A stretch of 64,000 nucleotides of DNA from positions 62,001 to 126,000 of the forward strand of contig JADDOH010002106.1 of assembly GCA_016648135.1 (NCBI GenBank), written 5' to 3'. The notes beneath the pieces were generated by a model. That model was not told where the DNA came from. It did not search any database and saw only the letters and a program-made list of their open reading frames with translations. Positions within the stretch are counted from its first letter, which is position 1. Every line of letters starts with the position of its first letter. Below, piece by piece: positions 43,973 through 55,468 of the stretch. This stretch comes from Agrypnia vestita. Lineage: Eukaryota > Arthropoda > Insecta > Trichoptera > Phryganeidae. The translations under genes and the position numbers were made by a program.

Positions 43973-44321
43973 TAATATTTAAAAATCGAAGTATAGATCA
44001 AAATATTAAAAAGTTTTGTATGGAAAATGATAATATAAAGTACCTAATTAACATGAAAATAAATTTAAAAGAAAACTATTTGCAAAAAGGACCTGATTAT
44101 TTATAATATTCAATTTACTTTTTACACTCTTTCTTATTTCCAAAATTTCTAATTTATCAAATTGTGATTCTGTATAATTTGTATGTAAAATTTGTAAACC
44201 CACGTTCCAACGCATGTTATACAACATAGCACATGATTTTTTACAGATGCCAAAGAAGTAAAACCTCCATTGCGCGTGCCTAAGTTTTTTTTATTCGACG
44301 TTTAATTGCTATTAAATTTCA

Positions 44322-44412
44322 CGGCTGGAAGTAGTAAGCGCGAACCTCAGACGCGAAAATGCCAGCACGGCACCCTAGCGACATTGCTACCAACGCCTCT
44401 CCGTAGACCGTC
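44322..44412. repeat. Dispersed GC-richer repeat, copy 2
   Basis: GGCTGGAAGTAGTAAGCGCG, GAACCTCAGACGCGAAAATG and CCAGCACGG parallel the copy at 36872-36968. Confidence 0.5.
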
Positions 44413-45238
44413 AAAAATATATTATATAATATTAGGGCTTAGTAAGGACGTGAAACATGTTCCGTGATTTTTCACGGATGTACAGCTAGTTGTATATTTC
44501 ATTGTATATTTGATAAGAGTAGATGAAAAAGAAGTGGTCGAATCACGAAATGATCTCCAGTAGAACACACTTTTCATTCTCACATAAATTTTAGTACCTT
44601 TTTATATATTCTCCAATAACTTTGAATCATACACAGACGTGTTAATAAATACAGGGCATTCTTATAAATAAATAAAATGCTTAACCTAGTTACGAAATCA
44701 AAATGGCCGTTGGACATGTACATATCAGCAAAAGGAAAGAGATTTTTATAATTAATAAAAGATTGATATAATGTATGATAAAATAAAACGCGGTGGCTAT
44801 TTTCAGTAATACTGCAATGTCCGGTAGTCTAGCCATGCGACACGTCAGTTATAACGAGATGAATTATAAAATGGGTACCTACCTGCGCTCGCATTGCACA
44901 ACTTGTCTAACCGTGTGTGGTGCGACAAAAGAGTCTAAATAGTGCCGTGTGGAAGATACTAGAAGACTTTAGACTTTTCGGTATTGTATTTCGGTATAAA
45001 CCTTAACATGAATGTAGCGAGTCCAAACAATCAAAAAACAAAAACGGGCAGCTCGGATCTATGTATTTTCGATTATTTCATTCTTGATCATTGGACTAGT
45101 AACAGGCAATAAACGTTATAAATCATTTCGCCTCTAAAGATATTCAATAAACCTTAGTGCATTATTTACTGTGAGTATTATTCATTGCCATTTTACTCTG
45201 TGTCTGATTTATTTCCTTTACTATACAATACACGATAA

Positions 45239-45354
45239 ACTTTCATATAACGCGACACGATCCTATACAATATACCATACACTTTCATATAACGCGACAC
45301 GATCCTATACAATATACCATACACTTTCATATAACGTGACACGACATTGATCAC
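45239..45354. repeat. Tandem repeat, 42-bp unit, about 2.7 copies
   Basis: CTTTCATATAACGCGACACG recurs with TTTCAT at 45241, 45283 and 45325; the last unit has GTG for GCG. Confidence 0.95.
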
Positions 45355-45559
45355 CAGAAGATTTCCCTGGTAGGGTGGAATCTTTCTTTCATACTACCGT
45401 ATTGGGTATCTATACCTACCAATACGATAAACCCACAATAAACTATCCAAAGTTCGTAATCTTACCAGGTTTTCCAATCCGTCTTCACGGATCTATGTAT
45501 TTGCCGCAAGCTTTCCCTTTCAGAGTAAAAAAAAACTTAAGAGCCATAAAAAAAATCTC

Positions 45560-45835
45560 GAAGTAGAACCCTTAATGACGTTTCTCGAGAAATCACAGTT
45601 ACGGTGGCTGGGACATATCTTGCGGATGCCAGCAGATAGACTGCCAAAGTGGTTATTCCAGGCAAGACTAGAAGGCAGAAGACCAAGAAGCCGTCCTAGG
45701 AAAAGAAGACGGAAACAGTCGGAGGACTGCTGCGAAGCGAGGTTGCAACTAAATTGGGCTGACGTGGTGGAGATAGCTCGATATAGAAAAAGCTGGAACC
45801 TTCTATGCGGTGCAGGTACCCCGACCCATTAGGAT
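45560..45835 (+). mobile_element. LINE 3'-ORF fragment
   Basis: Open frame with LRWLGHILRMPADRLPKWLF, GRRPRSRPRKRRRKQ and LNWADVVEIARYRKSW, the typical C-terminal end of insect LINE reverse transcriptase polyproteins. No reverse transcriptase core precedes it; 5'-truncated. Confidence 0.8.
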
Positions 45836-48253
45836 AAGAGGTAGAAGAAAAAGAAGAAGAAGATTCTGTACTAATATACTTCCGCTTCCAGATTGCACAG
45901 ATAATTATCCTTAATATAGTTACCTTAGACCTTTGAATCGAAAGAAGGAAGAAGTATGTTTTATGTACCTACTCTAGATATTTGTTTAATAATTTTCATG
46001 GACACTTCGTTCGGGTGATACTAGATCCAAGGTGGTCAATTATCAATTATTCAACCATTAGGCAACCTTAAAAGTTATATCAAGACTAAGAGTGTTTGTC
46101 ATGTGCTTTTGTCTCTTAATATTGGCCTTTTCTTCACCTTTCGTACACCTTCAGACCAAATGGTATGTGAAGGTGGACTAAAAGTCGTCTTACCGTTTGA
46201 AGTTGAAATAATTTTTTGTGTATTTATTAATATTGTTATTTATCTTTTACGTGAAACTCTATATAGTATGTGGATTTTCTTATAAACAAAAAGCTCACAA
46301 ATATTAAATGTAAATGAGTTCACCTACAAGACTTTGCACATTTTTTATGTGCAAATTTTAAAAAATCCAAAAAAATTTAATTTAAAAAAATAATCAAAAA
46401 TAAAATCTTCTTTAATTTTAAAATTGTTGAATGATTTTTTTGCCTAATTTTTTTATGAATCGCAGTTAGATTTTCTATGATGTCATCGGCTTATCCAAAA
46501 TCATACTCAATTTTGCACTAACACTGACATTAGTATAAATTTATCAAGATACGCGAATCGTTTTAACAACCTGGATCAGCCAATTCAAAATATAATTCAA
46601 TCATTATTGAGTGTTTTTAGATACCACCGCACGCTTGCAGCCGCGTGCAGTAATATGCAAAATGCTCACAAATGATTGTCTGATTCCCCGCAATGTACTT
46701 ACTCTCTGTAGAGTGCATCTGATATCGGATAAGTGGCAGCTTGTTACGGTGCACAATTTTACGATAAAACAAGTAAAACGTTGCATCTTAATTGCTATGT
46801 CGCGTTGACAACAGAAATGACGCAATGATTATTTTTTCCTTTTTAATAATGCATATGTCGACATCAAATCGCGGCTTTCGTTTTACCAATTGGTTTTGAA
46901 GGGAAAAAAAGTATTTTGTAATCTTACTTTTTTACGATTTTAAAAAATGCATTATAAAGCTTTCAGTATTTATATTTCACCATCGTGTGCAATGTTTAAT
47001 TTTTTGTAAGTTTTAAATGTAATTTCGTAATTGTTCGAAGATTATTGAAAGATCTTTTCAATATTGCACAATGCATGGGAGCAATATTATTTTTTTGTCC
47101 ATCCAAATATGAAATCATTACTGCATACGTTAAATATATTAATCATTTTTTTAATAAGTTCATCATTTAGGTTTGAATAGTTTTTGATGATTTATTTCAT
47201 TACTACAGTTGTAGTGACAAAATAAATCATTGTGTGTGTATTATAAAGATTAATTGTGGGGTATAAAATCAAAGGCAATTTTTTGTCAATATCCAAAAAT
47301 ATTTTAAGGCAGTCATCGAGGATTACTAATTTAAAATGTACTGAATTCAAGATTTTATAGAAAACATAGGCTATAAATTTATAGTCAATTAATTAATTAA
47401 ATTAATTAAATTAGTCGAATTAAATTAATTAATTTTGGAAAGGATTTTGTAGAAAAAATCTAAGGAAGTTGAATATTTTTCAACGTCTTAGATAAAACTT
47501 TTTACTTCACGCTTTATCAAATTCAAAGAACATAAAACTCACATAAAATATAAGTACTGTTTTTCGTACATTTTGACATTTTATAGAAAGAATCCAACCT
47601 GTAAAACGAGTCATATCCTCGTAAATAAATGTTTTTTCTTGTAATAACACCTCAAAAACATCTCTACAATGAACCCTATGCAAAATAATATGCAATAATT
47701 AATTAAATATCGACATATTGGGTTTTTGTAGGTTCAAATTTTTAGAAGCCATTTTCTGAGTTTTTTGGGTTGGATGTTTTCTGCATAACTACGTCCAATT
47801 TGAGGTAAGGTGTGAAAGTTTCTTAACGTGTTGGGTAATGTTAATTGAGACTAATTGAGTTCAGAAATGAAGTATTATACTTACCTACTTCATTAAGTAT
47901 AACACCTGTGCGGCATTCGTTGACACTACTTTCGCCTTTCAGGAAATGCATAACTCGTGAGATGTATCTGGTATAAATGATGTTAATGCAATGGCGATGG
48001 ATTTCATGGCTATTCAATAATAGCGTAGTTGTATGCTATTTTGTCATCGATTTGTAATTTGTCGTAGCCGAGTTTTCCGGCCACTTTCACCTAATAAATG
48101 AAACTGGTACATAATTGAATTATTGAAGCTACAATCTCCAAACTCCGTTCGGCCAGCATTTAGATGCCAGATTCCAGAATTTATTTACACAATGTTGATT
48201 TGATCATTACTAAGTAATGAAAAGAAACGTATTAAACATTACATCATTATATC
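45836..48253. other. AT-rich, no gene recognised
   Basis: Frames at 46.1-46.8 kb show no domain. 47256-47395 shares strings with the 48254-48836 MITE (GGGGTATAAAA.CAAAGGCA) and with 50123-50205 (GTACTGAATTCAAGATTTTA), so it is an old MITE relic. 47390-47440 is a TTAATTAA-type simple repeat. Confidence 0.45.
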
Positions 48254-48836
48254 TGAGGGGTATAAAAGCAAAGGCAGCAATATCCCACTGTGGTGTTTCT
48301 GAAGTAAATATAATAAACCATAAACACTACTCAAGGAAATTTCTCTAGAATCTTTGAAACTTACCATCTTAAAAAGTTTATAAAAATAATTGCCACCTCA
48401 GTTTTCCTTCTGTATACGTGCATAAATAATTATTTAACCTTAAAACATGGATATTGCTGTGTCTGTTACCAAATAGCTGACATTTTTCCATTTAGGATAT
48501 AATTGGATATTGTTGTCTTTGATTTGATATTTCAATCTAAAATCAACATTAAAAAGTATTAAGTAACACATCCTTATTGGTTGATTAATTGAAGTGGATA
48601 CTTTGCCTTTGCTTTTAATACTACGAGGATATTGCTGTCTTTGCATTTATTAGTTATTTAGAAACATGATTCTGGAAGGGATAGAACTATGTTTCTTATA
48701 AAAAAATCTCAAATCTCAAAATCAGTACATTCAAAATTTATTATTTCTAATCTGCATTAAATTTTTATAAAATTGCCTTAAAAATATATTTTTTTAATTT
48801 TTAGATATTGCTGTCTTTGCTTTTCTACCCCTTATT
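48254..48836. mobile_element. MITE with AGGGGTATAAAAGCAAAGG ends
   Basis: Left end GAGGGGTATAAAAGCAAAGG, right end its approximate complement (TTTGCTTTTCTACCCCTTA). Interior has further copies of GATATTGCTGTCTTTG at 48516 and 48628, suggesting nested or multiplied ends. A solo end is at 8328-8364. Confidence 0.6.
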
Positions 48837-49589
48837 TAATAAGCAATATTTATTTTTCTTTTTATTCTTTAAATCCAGAAAGAAAATAAACTTATTACGC
48901 TAGCTATATTATTTACCGTCTACACAGTGAACACTGAAATGTTAAAAGGACACATTTTTAGAATGTTAAACCGTGTCAAATTTTCTAGCGAAATATACAT
49001 TCGTATGTCATTCTTCTGACAGAAAAACTCATGTTTCCATTGAAACAATACCTCGGCAGGATAATGGTAGGACGCTGTACAATAGCGAAAGAATTTTTAA
49101 AAACGTCACCTGTTGTAGATGGGGGTTGTGTAAGCCATATAGTGCAAGTAGAATGCGCTTTTTCACACATACTTGAATTCAGAAATGCTCCTTCCTCTTG
49201 CGAGGGTGGATTCGCACCGAAATATATGATATTTTTAAGTCGTGTGCTTTTTCGAATTAACATTTATGTATGAAAACGTATGTCAGGGAATTTTCATTTT
49301 AAGATATTTCATACACTGTCTATTAAAGCGATTTATCCATTGATTGTACCAGTGATATTTATTTATCTATTTCAACGGTTTTATATCTTTTGCAATATGA
49401 TAGAACTTATCTCTACATAACAGAGTGTAGATACATATGTACATATTCAATATACATACATGTATATACACATATATAAATACACACATATACATGCATA
49501 TAATGAAAAACTAAAAAAATTGATAATTCATATAATATTGAATTTGGACAGCAATGTATTGTAACATCACCTACATATTTCTGTTTTTT
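48837..49589. other. AT-rich, no feature recognised
   Basis: Frames on both strands at 48.97-49.27 kb overlap each other and have no recognisable domain. TATACA-rich simple sequence lies at 49430-49500. Confidence 0.4.
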
Positions 49590-49665
49590 TTTCTGTTTAA
49601 CACAAACTTATATTTTTTTTGTTTAACACAAACTTATATTTTTTCTGTTTAACACAAACTTATAC
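49590..49665. repeat. Short tandem repeat, 27-30-bp unit, three copies
   Basis: TGTTTAACACAAACTTATA occurs three times, separated by T-runs of different length. Confidence 0.9.
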
Positions 49666-49677
49666 TTCTAATTTAGC

Positions 49678-49940
49678 TTATCGTCGTTGTATATATAATT
49701 AAGCCTATGTGCCGTTTCATACATTCTCAGATGAATGAATCAATTTGTCAATTTTTCATTTAAATAATAGACATATACTAAAAAAAACATTGCCGTTCAT
49801 CTGGCAAGTCTGCCTAGTAATTGTTTAAAATATTTTTTATGCATGTAGTCTGTGCAATTATTTTTTAAAACAATTTCATTCGTTTATCTCAGAATGTACT
49901 AAAACGGCAAATAGGCTTAATTATATATACAGCGACAAGT
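49678..49940. mobile_element. MITE with about 60-bp inverted ends
   Basis: Left TTGTATATATAATTAAGCCT and right complement; pairing extends to CATTCTCAGATGAATGAAT against ATTCGTTTATCTCAGAATG. Confidence 0.8.
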
Positions 49941-50459
49941 TATACAACTACAATTTGCAAAAGCGATTTATACCAATGCATTATTTTATAAAATCATTAT
50001 TTTATATACCTATGATGGTTTATAGTATGTATTATACATATTTAAATACTCCTCTCATAAACTCGAGCTATATATATATCCAAAAAATGATCATGATCAC
50101 CGATGATCTCTAATTAAAAAGGTACTGAATTCAAGATTTTATGTATCTATCCCTTCCAAAATCATTTTTCTATAAATTTATAGGCTATGTTTTCCATAAA
50201 ATCTCTAATTTAGTAGATTATTTTTTTATTTTTTTTATTTATTTATTGTAATATATCATGGTACAAAATTTATTGAAATACAAAGATCATTCATACAATA
50301 AAATCGTATTACTCTCCATAAAAGAGCTGTCGCTCCTGGTTATGGGAGGAGTAAATCACATCATATTATTTATCAATATTTCAATTTTTATAACAAAATT
50401 ATTAAACAAAATAGTAAACAAAAAATATCAAGAAACATGATAGTAGACAAAATATCAGG

Positions 50460-51370
50460 AATCAAAAATAGATGAAAATAAATACATATAAAGGAATTTC
50501 AAGAAATTTTTTTGTTAAAGGTTTGTAGTTCATTTTTAAATGGTGTGGTTCTTTAATTTTTTTTAGTTTATCTGGTAATGAATCGAGTTTTTTTATTCCT
50601 ACAAATGAATAATGGTTCTGCGCTTGTTTTGTATCTGGGTAATTTTAAATTTAGGAATGCTCTTGTGGGCCTAGAAGTTAAGGAATCCATTTTATAATTT
50701 TCTTTAAAAATTTGTACTTATGGTATTTTATCAAAAATTTCCATCACAGTAGGCACACAAAAGTCTATGAATAATTGGTTTGTAGGGTATGTTCTAGGTC
50801 TTTCTAAAATAATTTTAATTATACTTTTTTGAGCTAGATAGAGTGTGTTTAGTGATGTTTTATATGATCCTCCCCACCCAATGATATCATATTGTAGGAT
50901 TGATTGAATCAAAGCATAATACACAGTTTTAATTGTCTTACATGATATTTCTAAGTCTAATGAATATATATATATAATTTTTCTAACTCTTTTGACCAAG
51001 GCATTTATATGAGGCTTCCATTTCATATTAGTATCTATTAAAATACCAAGATATTTTATTTCATGAACTTTTTAAATAGATATGCAAGTTTGTGCACACT
51101 TGAGTTTATAGTTAATATCATCTGCGATTTTATGAATTATAATATTAAAATCTGATGGAAGGTCGCAGCTATTTATCGAGAACGCTACATAATATGTTTT
51201 TTCGCTATTTAATGATAAGATATTAGAGCCAACTAGTTTTTAACTTATTTATGTCTTCGGATATTTTATTTTTTAGATCAATCCATGTTTTAGAATTTAA
51301 TAATATTACTGTATCATCTGCATAAGAAATAATTTCGCTGTTCAATTTTATATCAAAAATCTCATTTGTA
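50460..51370 (-). mobile_element. Decayed LINE reverse transcriptase
   Basis: On the minus strand, in broken frames: IISYADDTVILLNSKTW (catalytic YADD, about 51300-51350), then KYLGILID region, MKWKPHINALVKRVRKI, YYALIQSILQYDIIGWGGSY and QKSIIKIILERP, then AQNHYSFVGIKKLDSLPDKL. Gene order is that of a Jockey/CR1-type ORF2 from motif YADD to the C-terminus. Several stops and shifts; dead. It differs from the intact 37.5-kb LINE. Confidence 0.8.
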
Positions 51371-51420
51371 AATTAGTAATTTTTTTATACTCCACATATT
51401 GTAGTGAGTATAATAAAATA

Positions 51421-51870
51421 TTTAAAATAAAACACAAATCACTTTGTTTTCAACACTTTATTAGATTAAACAATCAACATTTTTCGAGAACAATGTTCCC
51501 TCTTCAGTCTGATTTTGCAAAACATTTAATAGAATATGATCATACATTTAATATTAACACAGGTTAAAAAATTTTACATTTCAGCTATGAGATCCCACAA
51601 ATAAATAATCTAGAAATACTTGAACTTAGGAAAAACGTTAATATTAATTCTAATATGATAAATACACAGACAAATTTTTTGCATTATCCTATTTTGAATA
51701 TTTTTCCACTTAACATTCCATCCTCTCCAGATGACCCATAATAATTAACACCTCTGACCCCCCCCCCCCCTCCCACACCTACCCCCTCACCCGCCCTCAA
51801 GGAGGGAACATTGTTCTCGAAACATGAAGATTGTTTAATCTAATAAAGTGGTGTTTTATTTTAATTATAA
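51421..51870 (+). mobile_element. Penelope-like element fragment with inverted termini
   Basis: Order left to right: inverted terminus with a minus-strand hammerhead core (51482-51507); plus-strand C-terminal coding remnant from 51511 (DFAKHLIEYDHTFNINTG, then NNLEILELRKNVNINSNMIN and ILNIFPL) broken by stops; a C-rich tract (51759-51795); and a plus-strand terminus with a damaged hammerhead core (51796-51824) and the end sequence TTTAATCTAATAAAGTGG. The coding part matches the protein tail of the 61.5-61.9-kb fragment. Confidence 0.75.
51482..51507 (-). ncRNA. Hammerhead-ribozyme-like core
   Basis: Minus strand: CTGAAGA, stem GGGAAC-ATT-GTTCTC, GAAA. This fits the CUGANGA...GAAA consensus with a G-C closing pair. 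Flanking helix I pairing was not established. Confidence 0.5.
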
Positions 51871-51974
51871 TGTCACCACAAAGTTCAAGACTTCATACAG
51901 AAGAAAAAATATTCTTCGAACAGTTAAAATATTTAAAATGTCTTTATCTTGATGTGTATATGTTATTTACTACA

Positions 51975-52300
51975 TGCTAGGTCTTTCGCGGACACCCTCT
52001 ATTCCTGTTGTCTTCAACACTCACCCCATATATTTTTTTCGTTCATACGTTCTACATAACCAAACCATCTCAGCACTCCTTTCTTTATTCTATCTACCAC
52101 ACTACAGCCAATATTTCATTCACTTCTAATTTATTCATTCCTCACTCTAGCGACCAAAGATTTTCCACACAAGCGCCTTAGTGACCCCATTTCCACCGCA
52201 ATCAGTCTATTTTCATCCCTTTTTGCCAATTCTAGGTTTCACTTCCATACAGCAGAGTTGGCAGTAGAACGTCATTATGTACCGCTAGTTTTTCTTATTC
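51975..52300 (-). mobile_element. LINE 3'-ORF relic
   Basis: Minus strand, two frames: LLPTLLYGSET, then RLIAVEMGSLRRLCGKS, VVDRIKKGVLRWFGYVERMN. Typical late-ORF2 LINE sequence with stops. Confidence 0.75.
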
Positions 52301-52537
52301 TGACAGATTCTTATTGGCCATAATGGCATTCAGAGCACCATTTACTTTATTACCGCAGTCAATGTCCGTTTAATTCGTTTTTTTTTTCAAAATATATGGT
52401 TACCAAATGTCATGCTTCAATGTTCTTACTGCATAATCCTGGTATGTACAGACTATACAAATAAATAAAATTAAATAACATATACACATCAATTTCAAAT
52501 ATGTTTTAATATACTTTGTAATACACACACAATATGA

Positions 52538-52603
52538 GTTATTAATTTACAACTATAGTTTCGAGAGGAGCAGTCCCTCTCATCATCAGGTGTAGATAAT
52601 AAC
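52538..52603 (-). ncRNA. Hammerhead ribozyme motif, left arm
   Basis: Inverted counterpart of the motif at 53807-53872, with CTGATGA at 52589-52583 and GAAAC at 52562-52558. One substitution in helix I (CACCTG for TACCTG) weakens a pair next to the core. Confidence 0.6.
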
Positions 52604-52664
52604 TAACTTAAATACAAAATTTATCAATCTAATTGGGTAGGTCAGGGGGGTCAGGGGGGCGCGC

Positions 52665-52802
52665 GTATCTATACCAACTGAGGATACATGAATTAACGAG
52701 GGGATGATCTGAATTTAACAAGTCTGTTTCTAGTTTGTTTAAAAATATATCGGCTAGAATGGGAGATATTGGGGAACCCATGGGTAATCCAATGTGTAAT
52801 GG
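52665..52802 (-). pseudogene. Penelope-like RT fragment up to the YVDD box
   Basis: Encodes PLHIGLPMGSPISPILADIF, LNKLETDLL and SCILSWYRY, i.e. the RT block before the catalytic motif. It then runs directly into the terminal arm (ARPPDPPDLPN is translated arm). The catalytic VDD that should follow YRY is instead the first codon group of the plus-strand ORF at 52803. Confidence 0.85.
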
Positions 52803-53759
52803 GTGGACGATATATTTTGTATCTTCACGAGCACTAATAGACAACTAGATTCTTTTCTCGCTTACCTTAATGTACAACACAAAAATATCAAATTCACTCT
52901 CGAAAAAAATGATGATAATAGTTTAAATTTTTTGGACCTCTCTATCAAAGTTAATAATAATAAGTTACAATTTAACATTTACCGAAAACCCACACATACC
53001 GATACCGTTATTCCTGCATCGTCTTCCCATCCGACAGCGCATAAAATGGCCAGCTTCCATTCCATGTTAAATAGATTAATTAAAATTCCCCTTAACACCA
53101 TTGATTATGACAACGAAGTAAATATAATTAAACATATTGCTATTAACAATGGATATAATTGCGCGTTAATAGATAGAATGTTGAAATCAAAAATTAATAA
53201 TAAACTTATCGAAACATATTTATACTCAGGCAAAAATATTAAAACCACCGATAATACACTTTGGCGAAAAATTCTTTATAATGGTCCGATTTCTAATAAA
53301 ATTACAAATTGCTTCCCTACTCATATTATACCAGCTTATTACACAAACAATAATATTGGTAAAATTCTTCTAAATTCAAAAACAAAAATAGGTATGTTAG
53401 AAAAAAGTGGGATATATGAAATAACTTGCGGAGATTGTGACAAAAAGTATATAGGCCAAACCACTAGAAACTTAAATACACGCATAAAAGAACATCGCCG
53501 CTGTTTAAAAAATAACAATTTTTCCGAATTTGCCAATCATATAATTAACACCAATCATTCTTTCGATAGTCATAAATTAAAATTACTCCACTCGGTTCCT
53601 CATAGACGATGGATAATGAATAGTTTGGAAACCGTTGAAATCCTAAAAAATTTAAATTCTGGAAACACATTAATAAATAATATCACATTTCAGTCCAGTT
53701 CACCACTCCTAGAGCTGTTCGGCGAAAAAAATACCCTTCCCTGCCGCGCGCCCCCCTGA
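52803..53759 (+). pseudogene. Penelope-like RT C-terminus plus GIY-YIG endonuclease (5'-truncated)
   Basis: Starts mid-protein at the catalytic VDDIFCIF and continues with the Penelope RT thumb region (LNFLDLSIKV, FNIYRKPTHTDTVI, S.HP..HK). The GIY-YIG endonuclease follows (about residues 205-290): SGIYEITCGDCDKKYIGQTT, RIKEHRRCL, FANHI. The conserved C..C between GIY and YIG is the Penelope-type zinc-linker signature. 318 codons are open, with the last dozen formed by the C-rich arm (LPCRAPP). It cannot make an active RT because motifs upstream of VDD are inverted. Confidence 0.9.
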
Positions 53760-53806
53760 CCCCCCTGACCTACCCAATTAGATGGATAAATTTTGTATTT
53801 AAGTTA

Positions 53807-53872
53807 GTTATTATCTATACCTGATGATGAGAGGGACTGCTCCTCTCGAAACTATAGTTGTAAATTAATAAC
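53807..53872 (+). ncRNA. Hammerhead ribozyme motif, right arm (type I)
   Basis: Core CTGATGA (53821-53827), stem II GAGAGG/CCTCTC with 7-nt loop, then GAAAC (53848-53852). Helix III is minimal: AC/GT closing loop TATA. Helix I pairs TAC with GTA beside the core and GTTATT (53807-53812) with AATAAC (53867-53872). Expected cleavage after GTT at 53859. One extra U follows CTGATGA compared with the canonical core. Hammerheads with very short helix III are known in Penelope-like elements. Confidence 0.65.
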
Positions 53873-53919
53873 TCATATTGTGTGTGTATTACAAAGTATA
53901 TTAAAACATATTTGAAATT

Positions 53920-55460
53920 ATAATGTTGCACCACGAAGTATCTGCCAAATCTTTCAATGATATACACATCAAGATTAAGCGAATATATTTACAGTAGTAC
54001 GATCACTGATCTAACTTAAATTAATTGATCATTATCTAATATTAAAAATCTATTAATGGTAATGTATTTTTGATGAATAGTTTTGATTTAGTTCAATGAA
54101 ATAAGGTTTATGAAGGAGTAATTCTAGATTATACATGGAATGAAATGGACGATAAGAGACGAGGGGCATCCAAATTATTGTAATTAATTATTTAATGCGA
54201 AAATACTACATCATTTATTATGAGCTAATCGCTGTTTGATTAGACTTATCTGATGTTGATAGTAATTTTAATTTATATGCTCAATTAGAATCCTTAGTAT
54301 TTAATCGTTATATCTTTAAAAAATTATTTGAACGTTTTCCATTATGTGAATGTGAGTCGCATAATGAGGTGACCACAATGGGCTACAATTCCAAGTGACG
54401 TCTCACTAAAGATTTATACAGACACGTGCATGATGCTATATTATTGTCGTTTTGATTGGTAATCTTCTAAATGCAAGCCTCCGTTTAATTATTTTATTGT
54501 AAATTCATGACATTAATCTTAGATTTTCAATCGCAGCGCGCCATTCGCACATGCGCGGACAATGGCAAGGACGGTCATTATAATTTAATTATTAACAAGG
54601 TTAAGTATGACCCGTTAAAAATATTTTTAAATATCTACACATTTTATATATTTCCTGCTTTTACAAATAGATTTTCCGCCCACGATAATGCCCATAATAT
54701 GTATGTAATTACTGTGGCTTTCTGTATGTTATTTCTGAGTATGTTATTGTTATTGTTGTGTGTATTTCTATGTATGTTATTTCTGTGTAATCTTTCAAAA
54801 TAGTTTGTTATAACTTAGACATCATGCTGTTGTAATAATGAAATGTAACATCAGTATATATTGAAAGGTTCATAGCAGAGCTGATTCACAATACTTTAAA
54901 GGTAGATTTCTGTCTAAATTACGAGTTTATCTATATTATGAATGCGCTAGATCCGCTGTAAGTATTGTACATGTTTCCAATTCAGCTTAAAAATAACAAA
55001 TAACAAAGTAGCGAGAAGTACAGATTGTTTTAAAATACATGCAGATAATATTTAACGTGTAGAAATATTATCCACTGATCACTTAAAAAAATATTTTATT
55101 TAATATTTATATACATTTACTAATTAATCACTTATAAAAATAGTATCCACTGACCACTTATAAAAATATTTTTTTTAATATTTATACACATTTATCAATT
55201 TATAATATACATATAAGTATTTTTAAATCGTGAATCTCGCCACATTGTTTTTTGGTACTGTTCAACCTAGCTGTCATTGTGCATGCGTAGTATATGTCAA
55301 TCAATGGATGAAATATGGAAATATTTACGTTTTCTCTTTATACTGCTTATCGCTTTAAAAAGCTCCTTTTAGTTTGAAAAATGTTGTAGGTATTCCAGTT
55401 TGAATCAAGTCGCAGATTTTATATTACGAAAGCAAGTGCAGTAGATACATACATTTTTTT
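53920..55460. other. AT-rich, no gene recognised
   Basis: 54868-54930 is a trace of a P2 MITE left end. 55075-55200 has two copies of an 80-bp unit with ATCCACTGA(T/C)CACTTA. Frame 54507-54803 ends in a Leu-rich run encoded by repeated TATGTTATTTCTG; not regarded as a gene. Confidence 0.45.
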
Positions 55461-55468
55461 TTTTAAAT

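Larger units (their letters stand above)
43453..45238. other. AT-rich region with Penelope-type terminus and dispersed repeat
   Basis: 43905-43972 is a minus-strand Penelope-type end (see separate entry); 44322-44412 matches the dispersed repeat at 36.9 kb. A 79-codon plus frame at 43630-43869 has one hydrophobic segment (TTIIILLCFLFHFKVLYL) and could be a small membrane protein or chance; not annotated as a gene. Confidence 0.4.
52491..53919 (+). mobile_element. Penelope-like element with 175-bp inverted ends and an internally inverted RT
   Basis: Two 175-bp arms (52491-52665 and 53745-53919) are reverse complements with only about two substitutions and no gaps. Each contains a C-rich stretch and a hammerhead motif. 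Between them, 52666-52802 is a minus-strand RT segment (HIGLPMGSPISPILADIFLN to SWYRY) and 52803-53759 is a plus-strand ORF starting at VDDIF and including the GIY-YIG nuclease. The string ATATACACATCAA occurs just left of the element (52479-52491) and again at 53961-53973, a possible but imperfectly placed target duplication. Confidence 0.88.

Noticed and set aside
46604..46825. Overlapping frames on both strands at 46.6-46.8 kb
   Set aside because: Mutually antisense, no domain, no splice context.
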